64,000 nt of DNA. Source: Hypericum androsaemum. Its lineage: Eukaryota > Streptophyta > Magnoliopsida > Malpighiales > Hypericaceae. The notes beneath the pieces are model-generated. The model saw only the letters and a program-made list of their open reading frames with translations, was not told where the DNA came from and did not search any database. The stretch spans positions 10,399,001-10,463,000 of the forward strand of contig OZ023192.1 of NCBI GenBank assembly GCA_963995505.1, read 5' to 3'. Below, in pieces: positions 22,810-34,539 of this stretch (the stretch's first letter is position 1; the number at the start of each line of letters is the position of its first letter). Both the position numbers and the translations under genes were made by a program.

Positions 22810-24659
22810 TCATTTTCCATTAATTAGTATCCGCGTTTTTTAAATTTAAATACGAGATTGCAGCTACGATCTCATGAGAACTCTATAACGAAAAAAAAAA
22901 TCGCTTTAGGAAAAGACTACACTCATATACACTGCAATTGCATAATTCTACACTGGATTGTTTTCGGCTCGTATAGACTCTTGAGACCTTGAAGATTTCT
23001 ATTGCATTAAACCTGAAAAGTTAATTTCCTGCCGAACGGCTGTTTCACTCACGCCGCCCCTGACTTCCTCCTCCCGGTGTCCCCACGCACCGACTGCCAT
23101 GAAAAATCTGGTAGTTTTCTGCCGGAAAAATAGTCGGATTACCATACGCAATCTTAAATTGAAATTCAGTTACCACCGTTAAAAAAATCAATATTCATCG
23201 TAGGAATTTCAAAGTTTGCGATGAACAATGACTTTACAATTATTAGTCTTCCAAAGATGCACATCAGCAGAAAACACGTAAACTATTCATTATTTGGAAT
23301 AATTCTTGAAAATTGTATATGAAGAGATTGGCCCAATACAAACGAGTGTATTGGGCTTTGGGCTCAAGTGTTTAAGTAAAGGGAGAATTTTAAGTGATTA
23401 ATGGATAATTTTGAACTAATTAAAATGAAGGTCACACTAATTAATTTTGGGTGTTTGTGAGATCAATCTGAAGTTCGTTGACAAAGTTTCGTAACAATAT
23501 AAAATACTTGCAAAGAATCAATTCTCAATATGAATAAAAATTGTCTTCAAAATAGTATGGCTGTAACATGCGAAAATTGCCAAAGTTATTACACTAACTG
23601 TACCGAAGTTCATCACCAGAGATACTAGATACTCGGGTATCAGAGCAAACTAAAAATAAATGCTATGTAGTACGTAGCCAAAAAACCCTAAAAGTAATTA
23701 CACCAAATGTTTATCCCCAATACACCAAAGGACACTAAATAAATACGCCAAAACTTCATAGAGAATCATAAAGTTTGGGTTGACCTGATTCGCGTGTCAC
23801 GTTCTTGAATCGTTAAAGAATCGTTGTACGTGTGTTATGTGCTTAGGAGGAAGGCATGGTGTACATGTGGTTATGTGCTTCGACACAGGCCTTTGGCGAC
23901 AAAGTGCATGGGCCATAGGGTTTGGCATTTAGTTGTGAACCTTGTGGTATATCTGCAAAATAGTTTAGCAATTTCTTACCTGGAATAGGTTTTATTCCAC
24001 CACTTTGGATTTTATTTTATCACAGTTTTCTCTTTTTATAAAAAAATGATATGCTATATTGAGCCAAGGAAGTCTCGAAGCAAGTGGGGCAGTACTGTTT
24101 CAATATGAATGCCTTTTATCTTTATATTGTAAATGAGAAATTCAATACATCAAAAATAAAAATAAAAATAAAAAAAAGTATAATTGTTTTGGGGCGACTC
24201 TTTTGAGCAATACAACACTTTTTACTTATAAAAAAATAAAAAATATTAAATACAATTTTTTTTATCATCAAATCAAACATACCTATTTCTAAAGAAAAAT
24301 AAAGATACGTAGGAATGTCCTCGCAGAGGCACTTCAATTATGAAATTAAATCCCACAAAGTTCGAGTTAAAAAACTTAAAGATTTACCCCGAGTCGTTCT
24401 CTAGAAGTTAAAATGCAAATGTTATGACCAAAATATCCTTACCTAATATTTTCAAAATTTAAAAATATGTTAAATAATATGGATAATGATATTTTTATCG
24501 TGGCGTCCTTATTAAATAACCTGGAGGTTTTAAAAATTTCTACAACCCTTTTGTCGAATTTTCAAATAGCACATTCGCTTAAAATGGATTTCACGAAAAA
24601 CTAATATGGATCGTCCGTATCAAGTCTTTTTAAGACGCGGGACTAAAACTGGGGGAAGC
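22810..24659. other. Intergenic, no gene recognised
   Basis: Includes the 3' flank of the receptor kinase gene (AT-rich after 22810) and then unremarkable AT-rich sequence. The minus frame 24122-24337 is low-complexity and not supported. No repeats with clear ends were found. Confidence 0.5.
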
Positions 24660-25135
24660 TTGGGGACTGAAATAACAGGTTCTTCCACGAGATAACCAAG
24701 CTCGGAAACAAGGCAAACTATATCGGTCAGTGGCAAACTGATCGGGGCTTGGTGGACAGTCCGGCGGGCATCAGAGATGCGGTAGTTGAACACTTCTCGG
24801 GTCAATTCAAGGAAGTGGGTTGGTCGAGGCCATCGATGGACAGTGACATGTTCTCTAAGTTGCCACACGAGGATATGCTTGCCTTGGAATCTGCTCCGAC
24901 GAAGGGAGAAATCAAGGAAGCTGTTTGGAGCTGAGATGGCGAGAAGGCTCCGGGGCCTGATAGCTTTTGCTTCTCGTTCTACAAAGCTTGCTGGGATATG
25001 ATAAAGACTGACCTCGTGTATTTTGTTAATAATTTTTTCAGGTACTCATCCTTGATCCTTCAGATCAAGTCCTCTTTTATCACGCTGGTGGCGAAGAAAA
25101 CGGAGGCCAGGAAGCTTAATGAGTTTATACCCATT
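24660..25135 (+). pseudogene. Plus-strand L1-type LINE, part A (pre-RT and start of RT)
   Basis: The frame NNRFFHEITKLGNKANYI is typical of the linker between endonuclease and RT in plant LINEs. It is followed by EHFSGQFKEVGWSRPSMDSD, a stop, then DGEKAPGPDSFCFSFYKACW (the RT entry motif, usually DGDKAPGPDGF) and FITLVAKKTEARKLNEFIPI. It breaks off at 25135 and resumes at about 30968, leaving about 45 RT residues missing. It has in-frame stops and no endonuclease part, so it is a truncated relic. Confidence 0.8.
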
Positions 25136-28100
25136 TATCTGGCGCCACCCGATAGGGAAAAGAATACACACTGATAGCACTGCGAAGACCTATTACAAAA
25201 GCAAAATAGCGTGAAGTCTGCATGATCCCGCCTACACTAACTCGTCCCCACACGTCCACAAACCGAATCAGTATTGTGCCTTGCCTCACTCCTACCGCAT
25301 CATGCCGCAAAATCAAATGGCAAATCATCATGTGGCAAAACAATAGTAAGGCATCCCCAACATGTCTCTACAAATGTGCCCAAGTAGGAAGTCAGGTGCA
25401 TTAGGCCACCAACCCGTTACCTACAGTTTAGTTAAGGCATCAACAACAACATTGCCCTCACAATAAATATGGGATACTTGAAACTGTACGTCATCAAGCT
25501 TGCTCTGCACAGTCAACCATCTATTACGATATCTCCATGGAACTTCAACCTGACAAAACTTGAACAATAGAAACACATAAGATGAATCCTTCTTCAACCA
25601 CAGTCTACACCACCAATGAGCGTATACTATTTCTTTTGCCTGCAAAGCCGCCACCAATTCTGCTTCATAAGCATATCTAACACCCGTTTGGTGCACAAAA
25701 AATCCATGTACAAACCTCTATGGTTTTCGAAAATACCCACAGCAAATGCTAAGCTTGGAGCCCCCAACACACTTCCATTTGTGTTGGACTTTGTCCAACC
25801 TCGCAAAGGGTAATACCATCTTACCTCTTTAATCATAGGGGCTCGCCCTCGCCGATCAGAAACCCGCAACACCTCTAAAATGGATAGATCCTCTTGTGAG
25901 CCAAACATGTGACCCACATCCAGTGCTCCAGTCTCTGCTACTAGGTTTCGTATCATCACTATCATCGAGGGCGCACTCCTCCGCACACCATAAAAAATTC
26001 TCTGATTACGCTCCGTCCAAATTGCCCATATAATAGACACCATTGCTACTCTCCACAATGCCTGCACCTGTGGGCTGTAGGAAAATAACATCACCTGTGC
26101 CACAAATTCATAGAAACTCGCATAATCACCCCACTGAACACTGAAAATCTCAAAAAATGCACACCATATTACCATCGAAAAATTACAAGAAACCAGCAAA
26201 TGATCAATATCCTCTATGCCTGCAAAATAAAGAATACAATAAGATGGTCCCATATAACCTTTCCGCCTCAATGCCTCCGTAGTCGAAAGACAGCCGTGAA
26301 TCGCCCGCCATACTATCATGGACTGCTGGGGAGGAATAAACTGACCCTAAATTCTCGAGCCTCATCGAACAGAGAGGTAGGTCGGTTGAAGATGCTGGTA
26401 AGCTGCCTTGAAAGTGACAACTCCATCCGAAGCATGTAACCTAATAACCATGTCACTCCCGCAAGGCCCAACCGAGTACACCCTCATATCCTCAATGATA
26501 TTCGAGAAAGCCTATAGAAAATCCCTATGAACTCTCCATCTCCTATTGCACCAGTAATCCAAAATGGACTCCTAATAATGATCCCGAAGATGCGCAGGAA
26601 TCTCAATCCTGCCTGCAATAACATATCCGAGCCAATTGTCCCACCAGAAGCGAGCTAATGAGTCTTCACCAACCCTTTGTATCGATGAATTCATAATATC
26701 TGAATAACAATGCTGAAAACCTGGCATAACCAAAGACCTAATACTCTGCCTCAACTCTCCTGAATCTGAGCAGTAAAACTGATCTTTGAAAATCTCAAAG
26801 TAACTGGCTGAAGTATGCATGATGTTCCAAGATAACTGGTGTAAATAAGCCTGGATCATTTTTTGCAAAGATCTCAATCCTAGCCCACCCTCCTCTTTCG
26901 GAACACAGACTCTCCTCCATGCTACAATATATGAGCCTCTCTTATGTGCATCACCTGTCCAAATGAAATTCCTGATGCAATCATCTACTTGCTTCAGTAG
27001 AGCCATATGCCATTTGTAAATCATCATGGAATGTGTCAATGAACCCTGTATAACTGTCTGAACAAAGCAAAGTCGCCCCGCCATAGAGAGTGAGGAGCCT
27101 TTCTATTTAGTGAACTTGGCGATAATCTTGTCTGCCAGTTCCTGTAAATACATTCGACGGGGAGTTCCACAAAATAGAGGAACTCTGAAATAAATAAAAG
27201 GAAGCTTTCCCTCAGAGATACCCAAATTAGATCGCAATCGCATGCGCACAGTTGCCCTCATTTTAGATCTGAATTAGATCCTTGATTTTGCGAGTTGTAG
27301 TGCTGACCAGAGCAACTTGCATACTCCTGCAGGACATCTAATAGCTTACTGCAATTTCCCATAGTGGCCTTGCAAAATATAATGACACCATCAGTATATA
27401 ACAAATGGGAAGGAAACGTAGTGCTTCTGCCCACCTTGAAACCGTCAATCTCTCCCAACTCTACAACTTTCTGCAGTCTCTGACTAAGGACCTCTTTTGC
27501 CGTACCGCAGAGCAATGGCGAGAACGGATCACCTTGATGCACTCTCCTAGAACATCCAAAGTATCCAGCCAGAGATCCATCTACAAGAACAGAAAGTTTC
27601 GCCGACCCTAGCACCTCGGCAATCATACCCCACTGTCGTTGAACAGCTAATAAAAAGTCCCATCTTACCGTGTCGAAAGCCTTGCAAATGTCGACCTTGA
27701 GAGCCAGATTGCCAATACACCATCTGCTCTCTTAGCAATTGACTCCTTCCAAAGTAAGAGCCATGTAATCATGGATGCGACATCCCGAAATGAAACCAAA
27801 CTAATGAAAGGAAAGCAAAGAAGATAAAATTGCTCCAAACTGACTTGTTAGTACCTTCGTTATCACCTTGTATAAGAAATTGCCTAAAATAAAAGGCCTT
27901 TAATCCTCAACCTTCACAGCCCCAGATAACTTAGGGATTAGAGCAACGAAGTTGGAATTCAACCCACGCAGCAGCAAGCCCTGTAGAAAAAATTGTCGAA
28001 GAACTCTTACCACATTCTCTATAATAATCGGCCAAGCAGTCTGGAAGAAATTCCCTCCAAAGCCATCTGCTCCTGGCGCACTGTCAGGATCCATGCCAAA

Positions 28101-30967
28101 GACCACGTTCTTTACTTCCTCCAATGTAGGCACCCTAGTCAACTCCATATTTTGTGCTTCTATCACAGTGGAAGGTATCAGTCGGTGCACTATCCCAAAG
28201 TCACTAACCTCATTACCTACACCAGAAAATAAGGATTGATAAAAAGAAAAAAAATGATTACGTATTCTTCCTTTGTCCTCCGTCAACTAGCCATCCACTA
28301 TAAGAGTAGGAATCTCAGCCCTACTCTGGCACATTTGAACACTCTTATGAAAAAAATAATGAATTCCTATCACCATCCTTCGGCCATTTTACCATCACTT
28401 TTTGTCTAAGGAAAAGACTATGTTGCTCTAACGTGACATTGTACTCCTGCAAGGCTATCTCCTCCTCCCTAGCCAACTCCTTTTGCCGAAACATCTAAGC
28501 GAGCCATGATGTCTCCAAATATATCTTTGTTCCAACCCTTCAAAACACCCTTGAATCTCTTCAATTTAAGCATGACTAAGTGCATAGGTCCCGTTCAAGC
28601 AATCAGCTATGTCAAAGAAGCGCGAACCATATTTAAAAAATTAGCACGTTTCCCCATATTGCTTGATAACTGAAATGTCGTGTGCCTGCACTCTCCTGCG
28701 TATCATTGCACAATAGCAATAGAGGTTTATGATTCGAAGTATTACAAAATAGTGCCCTACTCTGTACCGAACCCCACATGTCCATAAAGCTTCCAGAAGC
28801 CAAAGCACTATCAAGCCTAGACTCCATGTACTCCCCTGAGTATCGACTGTTCGAATATGTAAAGCGACCTCATGATAAGAGGGTTTTTACACCCCGATAA
28901 AATAAAGAGAATACGGGTATGAAAATGTCGAACCATAAGGAGCGAGTTCAAGACATCCTAGCAAATTGCACAAGTTGATTAGGTTGAAAATATTTTTGAT
29001 TTATTTTTAGGAAAAGTCAAGCCAAGACAACGAGAAATAAGCGAAAATAGCAATAAAGAAAAAATGGGCTAGGTGCTTCATGCAACCCTTTGCAATTTGG
29101 TGTCTCATGGGCTTATAAAGTACCAGGTGGGCCTAGGTGAGTCTAAGGCATGGTGCTTCACCTTCCGAGTCCATCACACCACAAAGTTAGATTATAGGTT
29201 TCAAACGGCTTACTCCATGGACACCTCTTCTCATAGTGAGTTGTCAACCTCACAAGATTGTACGAGTCACCAGCTATCCTCCTAAACCCAACTAATTAAC
29301 GAACTACCTAATACCCAACTAGAGTCCTCCCTATGGTATCACGGGCGTAGGTTCTCATATCATGAATAATTAATCTAACAGGTAGTAGTTCTACTTTTAC
29401 TATGACAATTAAGTCTTTCGAGCGAGGCAAGAATTAATTGGCAAGGACCTAAGGTCGGGAGAGGGTTCTACACTCAAAATCCTAACACGAAGGTTTGTCA
29501 AACCAAAGAATTACACATTCTACCTACTACACGCTCTCAAGATGAAGCCCCATTCAAAACCAAGTCACGCGGGATGCACTACGGTAGCCGACCCAAGGGC
29601 GACTACTCACACATCATCATCATTCAACAATAATGCATAAATAGAAGAACAATGTCACAAGAGCAAGATAAGAGAAAAGGGAAGGAAAAAGCTCAATCGT
29701 GGAGAGCCACTCGAACCCTGCCTTGCATCTGCTCCTCACTCCAAACATCCCTCTTCTTCTACTAAATCCTAATTTTAGTCTCAAGTATTTGGCTTATAAA
29801 ATGAGAGGGGTTAGGGGGTATTTATAGAGAGTCATCCCCCAAACCCTAGATGCCACAAAAAAGACCAAAAAAGCCCTTAAAATCTAATTTTTGGGAGAAA
29901 AATTAGGCGAGTTCACCGATCAATGGACATAGGCACCGCTCGGTGGGCTGGGATTTTTTACCATTTGGCGGGTACGTTCGATGCTCAGTGGTTTTCTCGT
30001 CGTTCTTTTGAAGATTTTATCGATCGGTGAATGTCGTAGGAACGGGCTTCTTCGCCAATCGGTGGATGTTGCGCTACGCTAAAATGTCCAGAGATTTTCT
30101 TCAAGGGAGCCCAGAGGATTCGTGAAATAGAGCATTCGTCGATCTACAGTTTTCACAGGGAAAATGCCGTTTGGTGCAGGTTTCGCCATTCGACGGGTGC
30201 AGCTTTTTCTCAGCTTGCCTGCTCTTAACGTGACTCACTCTAAGCTCCGCATCTTCAGCTGCTCCTCACTCTAGATCTACCTCCAAAAGACAAAATACAC
30301 ACGGGTAAAATCTATCAAGGTAACAGACCAAAAAATGGCATAAAAGACATGAGACTTGATTTAAAAAGACTCGAAAGTGGGTCTAAATGACCCCAAAATG
30401 ACGTGGTGAAATGTGCATTTTTAAAGTACATCACATTTCATCAAAGGCACATCCATAAGCCCCCGAGCGCTGATAAAAGCCTTAAACTAAAAACACGATC
30501 TCCTATTAGGGAGATTACAACTTAATCTCTCATGGGCCCCTAACACAGCGTTAAAATCTCCCATCAAGATCAACGACATATCGGGCAAATCCATCAAGTC
30601 TTCTCAAAGTGCCCATCTCTGATGATAACTAAAGTGAGCATAAACAAAACCCAAAAGGACATTCCGCTGATGAATAGTAGCCTTGTCCACCAGTACTTGT
30701 AAAGTAGATAAGAAAATCTCTTCCGACCCTATATGCCAATTGGTAAAAACCCAAATACTTGGCTTTCGGCTAGCCATGTTATTAATTCCGACCAAACGAT
30801 AGCCAAGAGAATTCTAAAATATTTCAGAAACCTCCTCCATGTTCACCAGAGGCTCGGCAATAGCTACCCATAACGACCTATACTTTAAGTAGTATTCTCT
30901 AAGTTGGGTGCGAGAGTTTTCGTTCTCGATATCCCGAATATTCCAGTAAAGACAATCCATTACGCCC
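25136..30967 (-). pseudogene. Minus-strand L1-type LINE ORF2 with C-terminal RNase H, split by a solo LTR
   Basis: Reading down from 30960: endonuclease start MDCLYWNIRDIENENSRTQL, then LILMGDFNAVLGAHE (catalytic region, about 30550). After the LTR at 28873-30435 comes YMESRLDSALASGSFMDMW, then the RT (DSAPGADGFGGNFFQTAWP, 28080; SRRVHQGDPFSPLL, 27550; YTDGVIIF instead of YADDVIIF, 27390), the post-RT part (FIWTGDAHKRG, EEGGLGLRSLQKM), the zf-RVT region (MIVWRAIHGCLSTTEALRRK, 26319) and RNase H (NTNGSVLGAP, YEAELVAALQA, YCEGNVVVDALTKL, 25420-25800). Several frameshifts. ORF1 is absent: the left junction lies just before ORF2. The tail at 25136-25420 is probably its 3' UTR. Confidence 0.85.
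28873..30435 (-). mobile_element. Solo LTR (about 1.56 kb) inside the minus-strand LINE
   Basis: Read on the minus strand it begins TGTGATGTACTTTAAAAATG and ends CTCTTATCA. A TATA box, CTATAAATACCCCC, lies near 29825. It interrupts the LINE endonuclease between DVPLM and GRFTYSNSRYSGEY. The flanks TTTCA and CCTCA share only three of five bases, so the target duplication is eroded or the ends are off by a few bases. No internal retroelement sequence is attached. Confidence 0.7.
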
Positions 30968-31705
30968 ATGTATAGTGTGTTAATTTGTAACGAGGTGGTC
31001 AATTCTGTCATAATGTCTAATTCAGAGGGAGTTTTAATAAAACTAGACTTTCAAAAAGTGTTTGATTGTATCTCATGGGATTTCTTAGAGAGCTCGTTGG
31101 AGGCAATAAATTTTTGACCCCATTTCAAGAAGCAGATCATGGGTTGTATAAGGGGTTCGACGGCTTTGCTTCTCATTAACGGGTGACCTACTTAGCTTTT
31201 CTATATGGAGAGGGGTCTCAGGTAAGGGGACCCCCTCTCCCCGTTCTTGTTTATCATCGTGGCAGAGGGCTTAAGGCTGTTAATTAAGAGGGTTGACACA
31301 ATGGGTTTGATCCATGGATTGAGTATTCTGGGCTTGATTGAAAAGCTATGCCTCCTCCAGTTCGCTTATGATATACTATTGTTCTCAAAGGCTTCAGATG
31401 ATAGTGTTCAGAATTTGAAGCATATCCTTATATTATTCTCTGTCATGTCTAGCTTGGCGATGAATTTTGAGAAATGTAGCATTATTGGTGTCAATTCTTG
31501 CCAATCTAACATTAAAGAGTGGGCTGGGTTTTGGGGTTGCAAGATCCAAAAGCTGTCATTCAAACTTCTTGGTCTCCCGGTTGGTTGTTTGATGAGAAGG
31601 TTGGCACATTGGGAGACTGTCTTGGAGTGTTTGGATAGGATGTTGGCGTTCTGGAAAGAAAACTTGCTCTCTCTTGGGGGAAGGGTCACGCTTCTCGAGG
31701 TCCTT
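30968..31705 (+). pseudogene. Plus-strand L1-type LINE, part B (RT palm and thumb)
   Basis: The frame resumes VLICNEVV, SEGVLIKLDFQKVFDCISW (palm), then ERGLR*GDPLSPFLFIIVAE and LQFAYDILLFS, where the catalytic box would be FADD. A stop replaces the Gln of RQGDPLSPF. It goes on through LAMNFEKCSIIGVN to LLSLGGRVTLLE and stops being LINE at about 31705, where a minus-strand gypsy fragment begins. It is the continuation of 24660-25135. Confidence 0.85.
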
Positions 31706-33250
31706 TGTGATCCATTTTTGGGCTCTGATGCCACCTTTGGGTCTTGGTCAAGCCCTCTTGAATTGGTACTTCTATTGTAGCTCTCCTATCCCCAAATCGA
31801 TTGAAGATGTTCCAGCATGGGTTGCCTTCATCTCGAAGGTCAACCTTGGTAGGAGGGTGGTAAATCTTCCATTTATCCTCCACGACATTAGGATGGAAGT
31901 ACTTCGTCATCCTGAGATGGTGATCAACTTATTATCCACCTTGTCCCCTAGGTTGGCCTTGCCTTCTGGGTCGGCCTTATCTTCTGGGTTAGCCTTGCCC
32001 CTCAAGTCTCTCTCTCAGGTCTCTTGGGGGAAACTGTCTCCTCTTGCGATCATTTTCTCTCTTCTGATCCCTCCTTACACTCACCATGGTGATAGGTGCA
32101 CTGAAGGGTGCTGAGGGTTGGTCTTTGGGGAACCTCAAGCATCCATCCTTGATCGCATGCTGCACTTGGTTATGAAAGACTACACAATTGGCTGTGCTGT
32201 GTGACTTGCACGCGTGTCACTTGCAAACTTCATGCCCTTCAGCTCTTTCTCCTCGGGGATCTTATGGCCAGGTGATAGCACAACCTAGTCGCTCTTATAG
32301 AGGTTGTCGAAGATCTCATTGGCTTTGGTGACATCGAAAGATTACTCTCGGCCGACCTTCTTGAATCCTTTGTTAGGCTGAGATAGGTTCCCCAAACATG
32401 TGAACTTAGACGGGACCATCATTTTCTTATAGACCAGGCTCTCACACTCGTATGGCTTGCCCTTCTTGAGCTCTGCCGCCATCTCTTCTGCCATTAGACC
32501 TTCCTCAAACCTATGATCATCACCAAGTTGGTCAATTTCAAGCGTAGGACCATAGCAGTGGTAAGTACCTTTTGAGGAGGAAGCCCTCATATCCTTTCTT
32601 ATTGATGAATTATTGCGCCATGGTTGCCTTCTCAGTCAATTCTGAGAGGTCTCTCCACTCCTAACTTCTTGCGCAGGATATAGGAGAGACCTTGCATGGC
32701 AATGGCCACGAGCTCCTACTCTAAGAGGTTAGTTGGGCACCGACTCTGAGAGGTTAGTTGGGCACCGACTCTTGGCCTTGCAAAAGCGCATGATGAACTT
32801 CTCCACCGACTCGCCTTCGAGTTGTTGCATGCAAGCGAGGTCCGACACAATTATGCTTGGCTCCGCCTGATAAAATTGGTCATGGAATTTTTGTTCCATG
32901 TCTGCCCAATCACACACCGAGCCCGGCGGCAAGCTGATGTACTAAGCGAAGTCTGTCTTGGTCAGGGTCATCGTGAATTGGCATAGTAGCCACGCCTCGT
33001 GAGCCGAGGACTCTCCACACTGAATGACGAAGTGAGCAATGTGCTCCACTGTCGACTGGTTCTCTTTGCCCAAAAACTTGATAAACTTCGGGATACAGTA
33101 CCCTTGTGGGAAGGCAGGATTTGGATGCACGATCTGGAGGGTCGGGACAGGATAAGGGACCCTCGAGTCGAATAAGTAGTTTGCCCGAATATTTCCTCTT
33201 TCGAAGGAATTCAGATTTGTTTTTGATAAGTAATCCAGAAAAATTATTTT
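31706..33250 (-). pseudogene. Ty3/gypsy gag fragment
   Basis: Reading down from about 33190: a capsid-type start (PNPAFPQGYCIPKFIKFLGK, STVEHIAHFVIQCGE), then PPGSVCDWADMEQKFHDQFY and ESVEKFIMRFCKAKSRCPTN, all typical of the plant Retrotrans_gag domain. Downstream (32590-32342) is FTCLGNLSQPNKGFKKVGRE, a segment found near the end of gypsy gag. Frames shift repeatedly. Neither LTR is visible, and the sequence from 31706 to 31910 is only weakly assigned. Confidence 0.7.
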
Positions 33251-33356
33251 GTAGCCTTTTATGCTGTCATGTTTAAACATAGTTTTTTGTTGTTGTTGAA
33301 AGAATGTTAGTTAATGTCCGTCAATTCTACGCCTTACTTTCGTCATTTATTAAATC

Positions 33357-33910
33357 CAGTCTCTGAAGTGATATTGTCGGGACCGGAGAAAAATATCACT
33401 TTAGAAAAATTATTAGATAAGAGAGGTTTATATTTTTTTCTCCAAAAATATTAAAATTAAAATTTTGAACAATAAATACGTAAATACCAAAAATTACTTT
33501 GTCTATACACAAATTATCTAAAATTTAGACTTATAGCATTATTCAAATCATATACTCGATTGAGATATTTTTTTAGAATAAGACGATGATCACAAGAACC
33601 ATTCTAAAATGATTGAAAAGATAAATGATGATGTAAAATTTATTAAATAAGGAAGTTTAGCACAAACTAATGTCTTACAATATTTTTTTGAATTTTTAAA
33701 ATATGTAAAAATATATGTATTTATTCAAAAATATCACTTGATGCAAAAATTGGGATCGAGATTAAGCACTAAAATTTTCTAAAAAAGTATTAGTTATTAC
33801 GATAGAGGAGTTATTAAATTTTAACACTGGTCTTGACTCAGGACCGGGACTTTTTATCAATTTAGAGGGATTATCACTTTAGAGAGGAACACTTTACAGA
33901 GGTTTTACTG
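33357..33910 (-). mobile_element. Pogo/Emigrant-like MITE, third copy
   Basis: Inverted relative to the copy at 4437-5080. It ends GAGGTTTTACTG followed by TA (the target dinucleotide) at 33911, and its inner part matches (CGATAGAGGAGTTATTAAAT, ATTTTACATCATC in inverse). The left terminus is damaged: CAGTCTCTGAAGTGATATTG lacks about eight bases after CAGT. Confidence 0.8.
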
Positions 33911-34539
33911 TATATGGTTTCAGGTATTTTTAATCTAAGAGATTACAAAAACTGTAGTGCATAGTTTAAGTTCCAAAACATTGTGAATTATTGTATTTAC
34001 TAAACTTGAACTATTGGTCATATGATCAATTACCAGCTTCGGGGTGATTTCAGTACAATTTAAATCTATACTTACGGAAGGTTTGAAATTTCTGAACAAA
34101 GTATGACACGAATTCAGACTTCTTATAATGCAACTAAAAATCTCACGGAGAATTCGATTCTGATTTAGGATGAACACTAACAGCATGCTTAACGCATGGA
34201 AGTTGGACATGAAGTGGTGTTTCCGGTAGCGGATCGAGTGCCTCTTGATTTTAATGCTATTGATTTTAGGATCGAGTGCCTCGTGATATCTTTGAGAATA
34301 AGATCGAAAACACGAAGATATCTTTATTTCATTGTTAAAAAAGGGCTTCCTAGTTTGTTTTTCTCTAGTGGATGCATCAAAGTGAGACCTAATCTTCTCA
34401 GTTTAGCCATGTAAATTTTGGTCATCCGATGCTACTGTCCATTGTGCTGCAAACTTTGCTACTTTAAACTTTCCTACGCCCAAAATGGTTTAAAAAGACT
34501 GCTCGATGAATTAACATAAGAATTGATAACCAAGAACAA
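33911..34539. other. Spacer and 3' flank of the TPS gene
   Basis: Downstream of the minus-strand TPS gene, so part of it is probably its 3' UTR. A 14-bp direct repeat, GGATCGAGTGCCTC, occurs near 34232 and 34270. Nothing else seen. Confidence 0.5.

Noticed and set aside
31247..32114. Single protein spanning the two plus frames
   Set aside because: The first is LINE RT; the second overlaps a minus-strand gypsy gag fragment, so they are unrelated.
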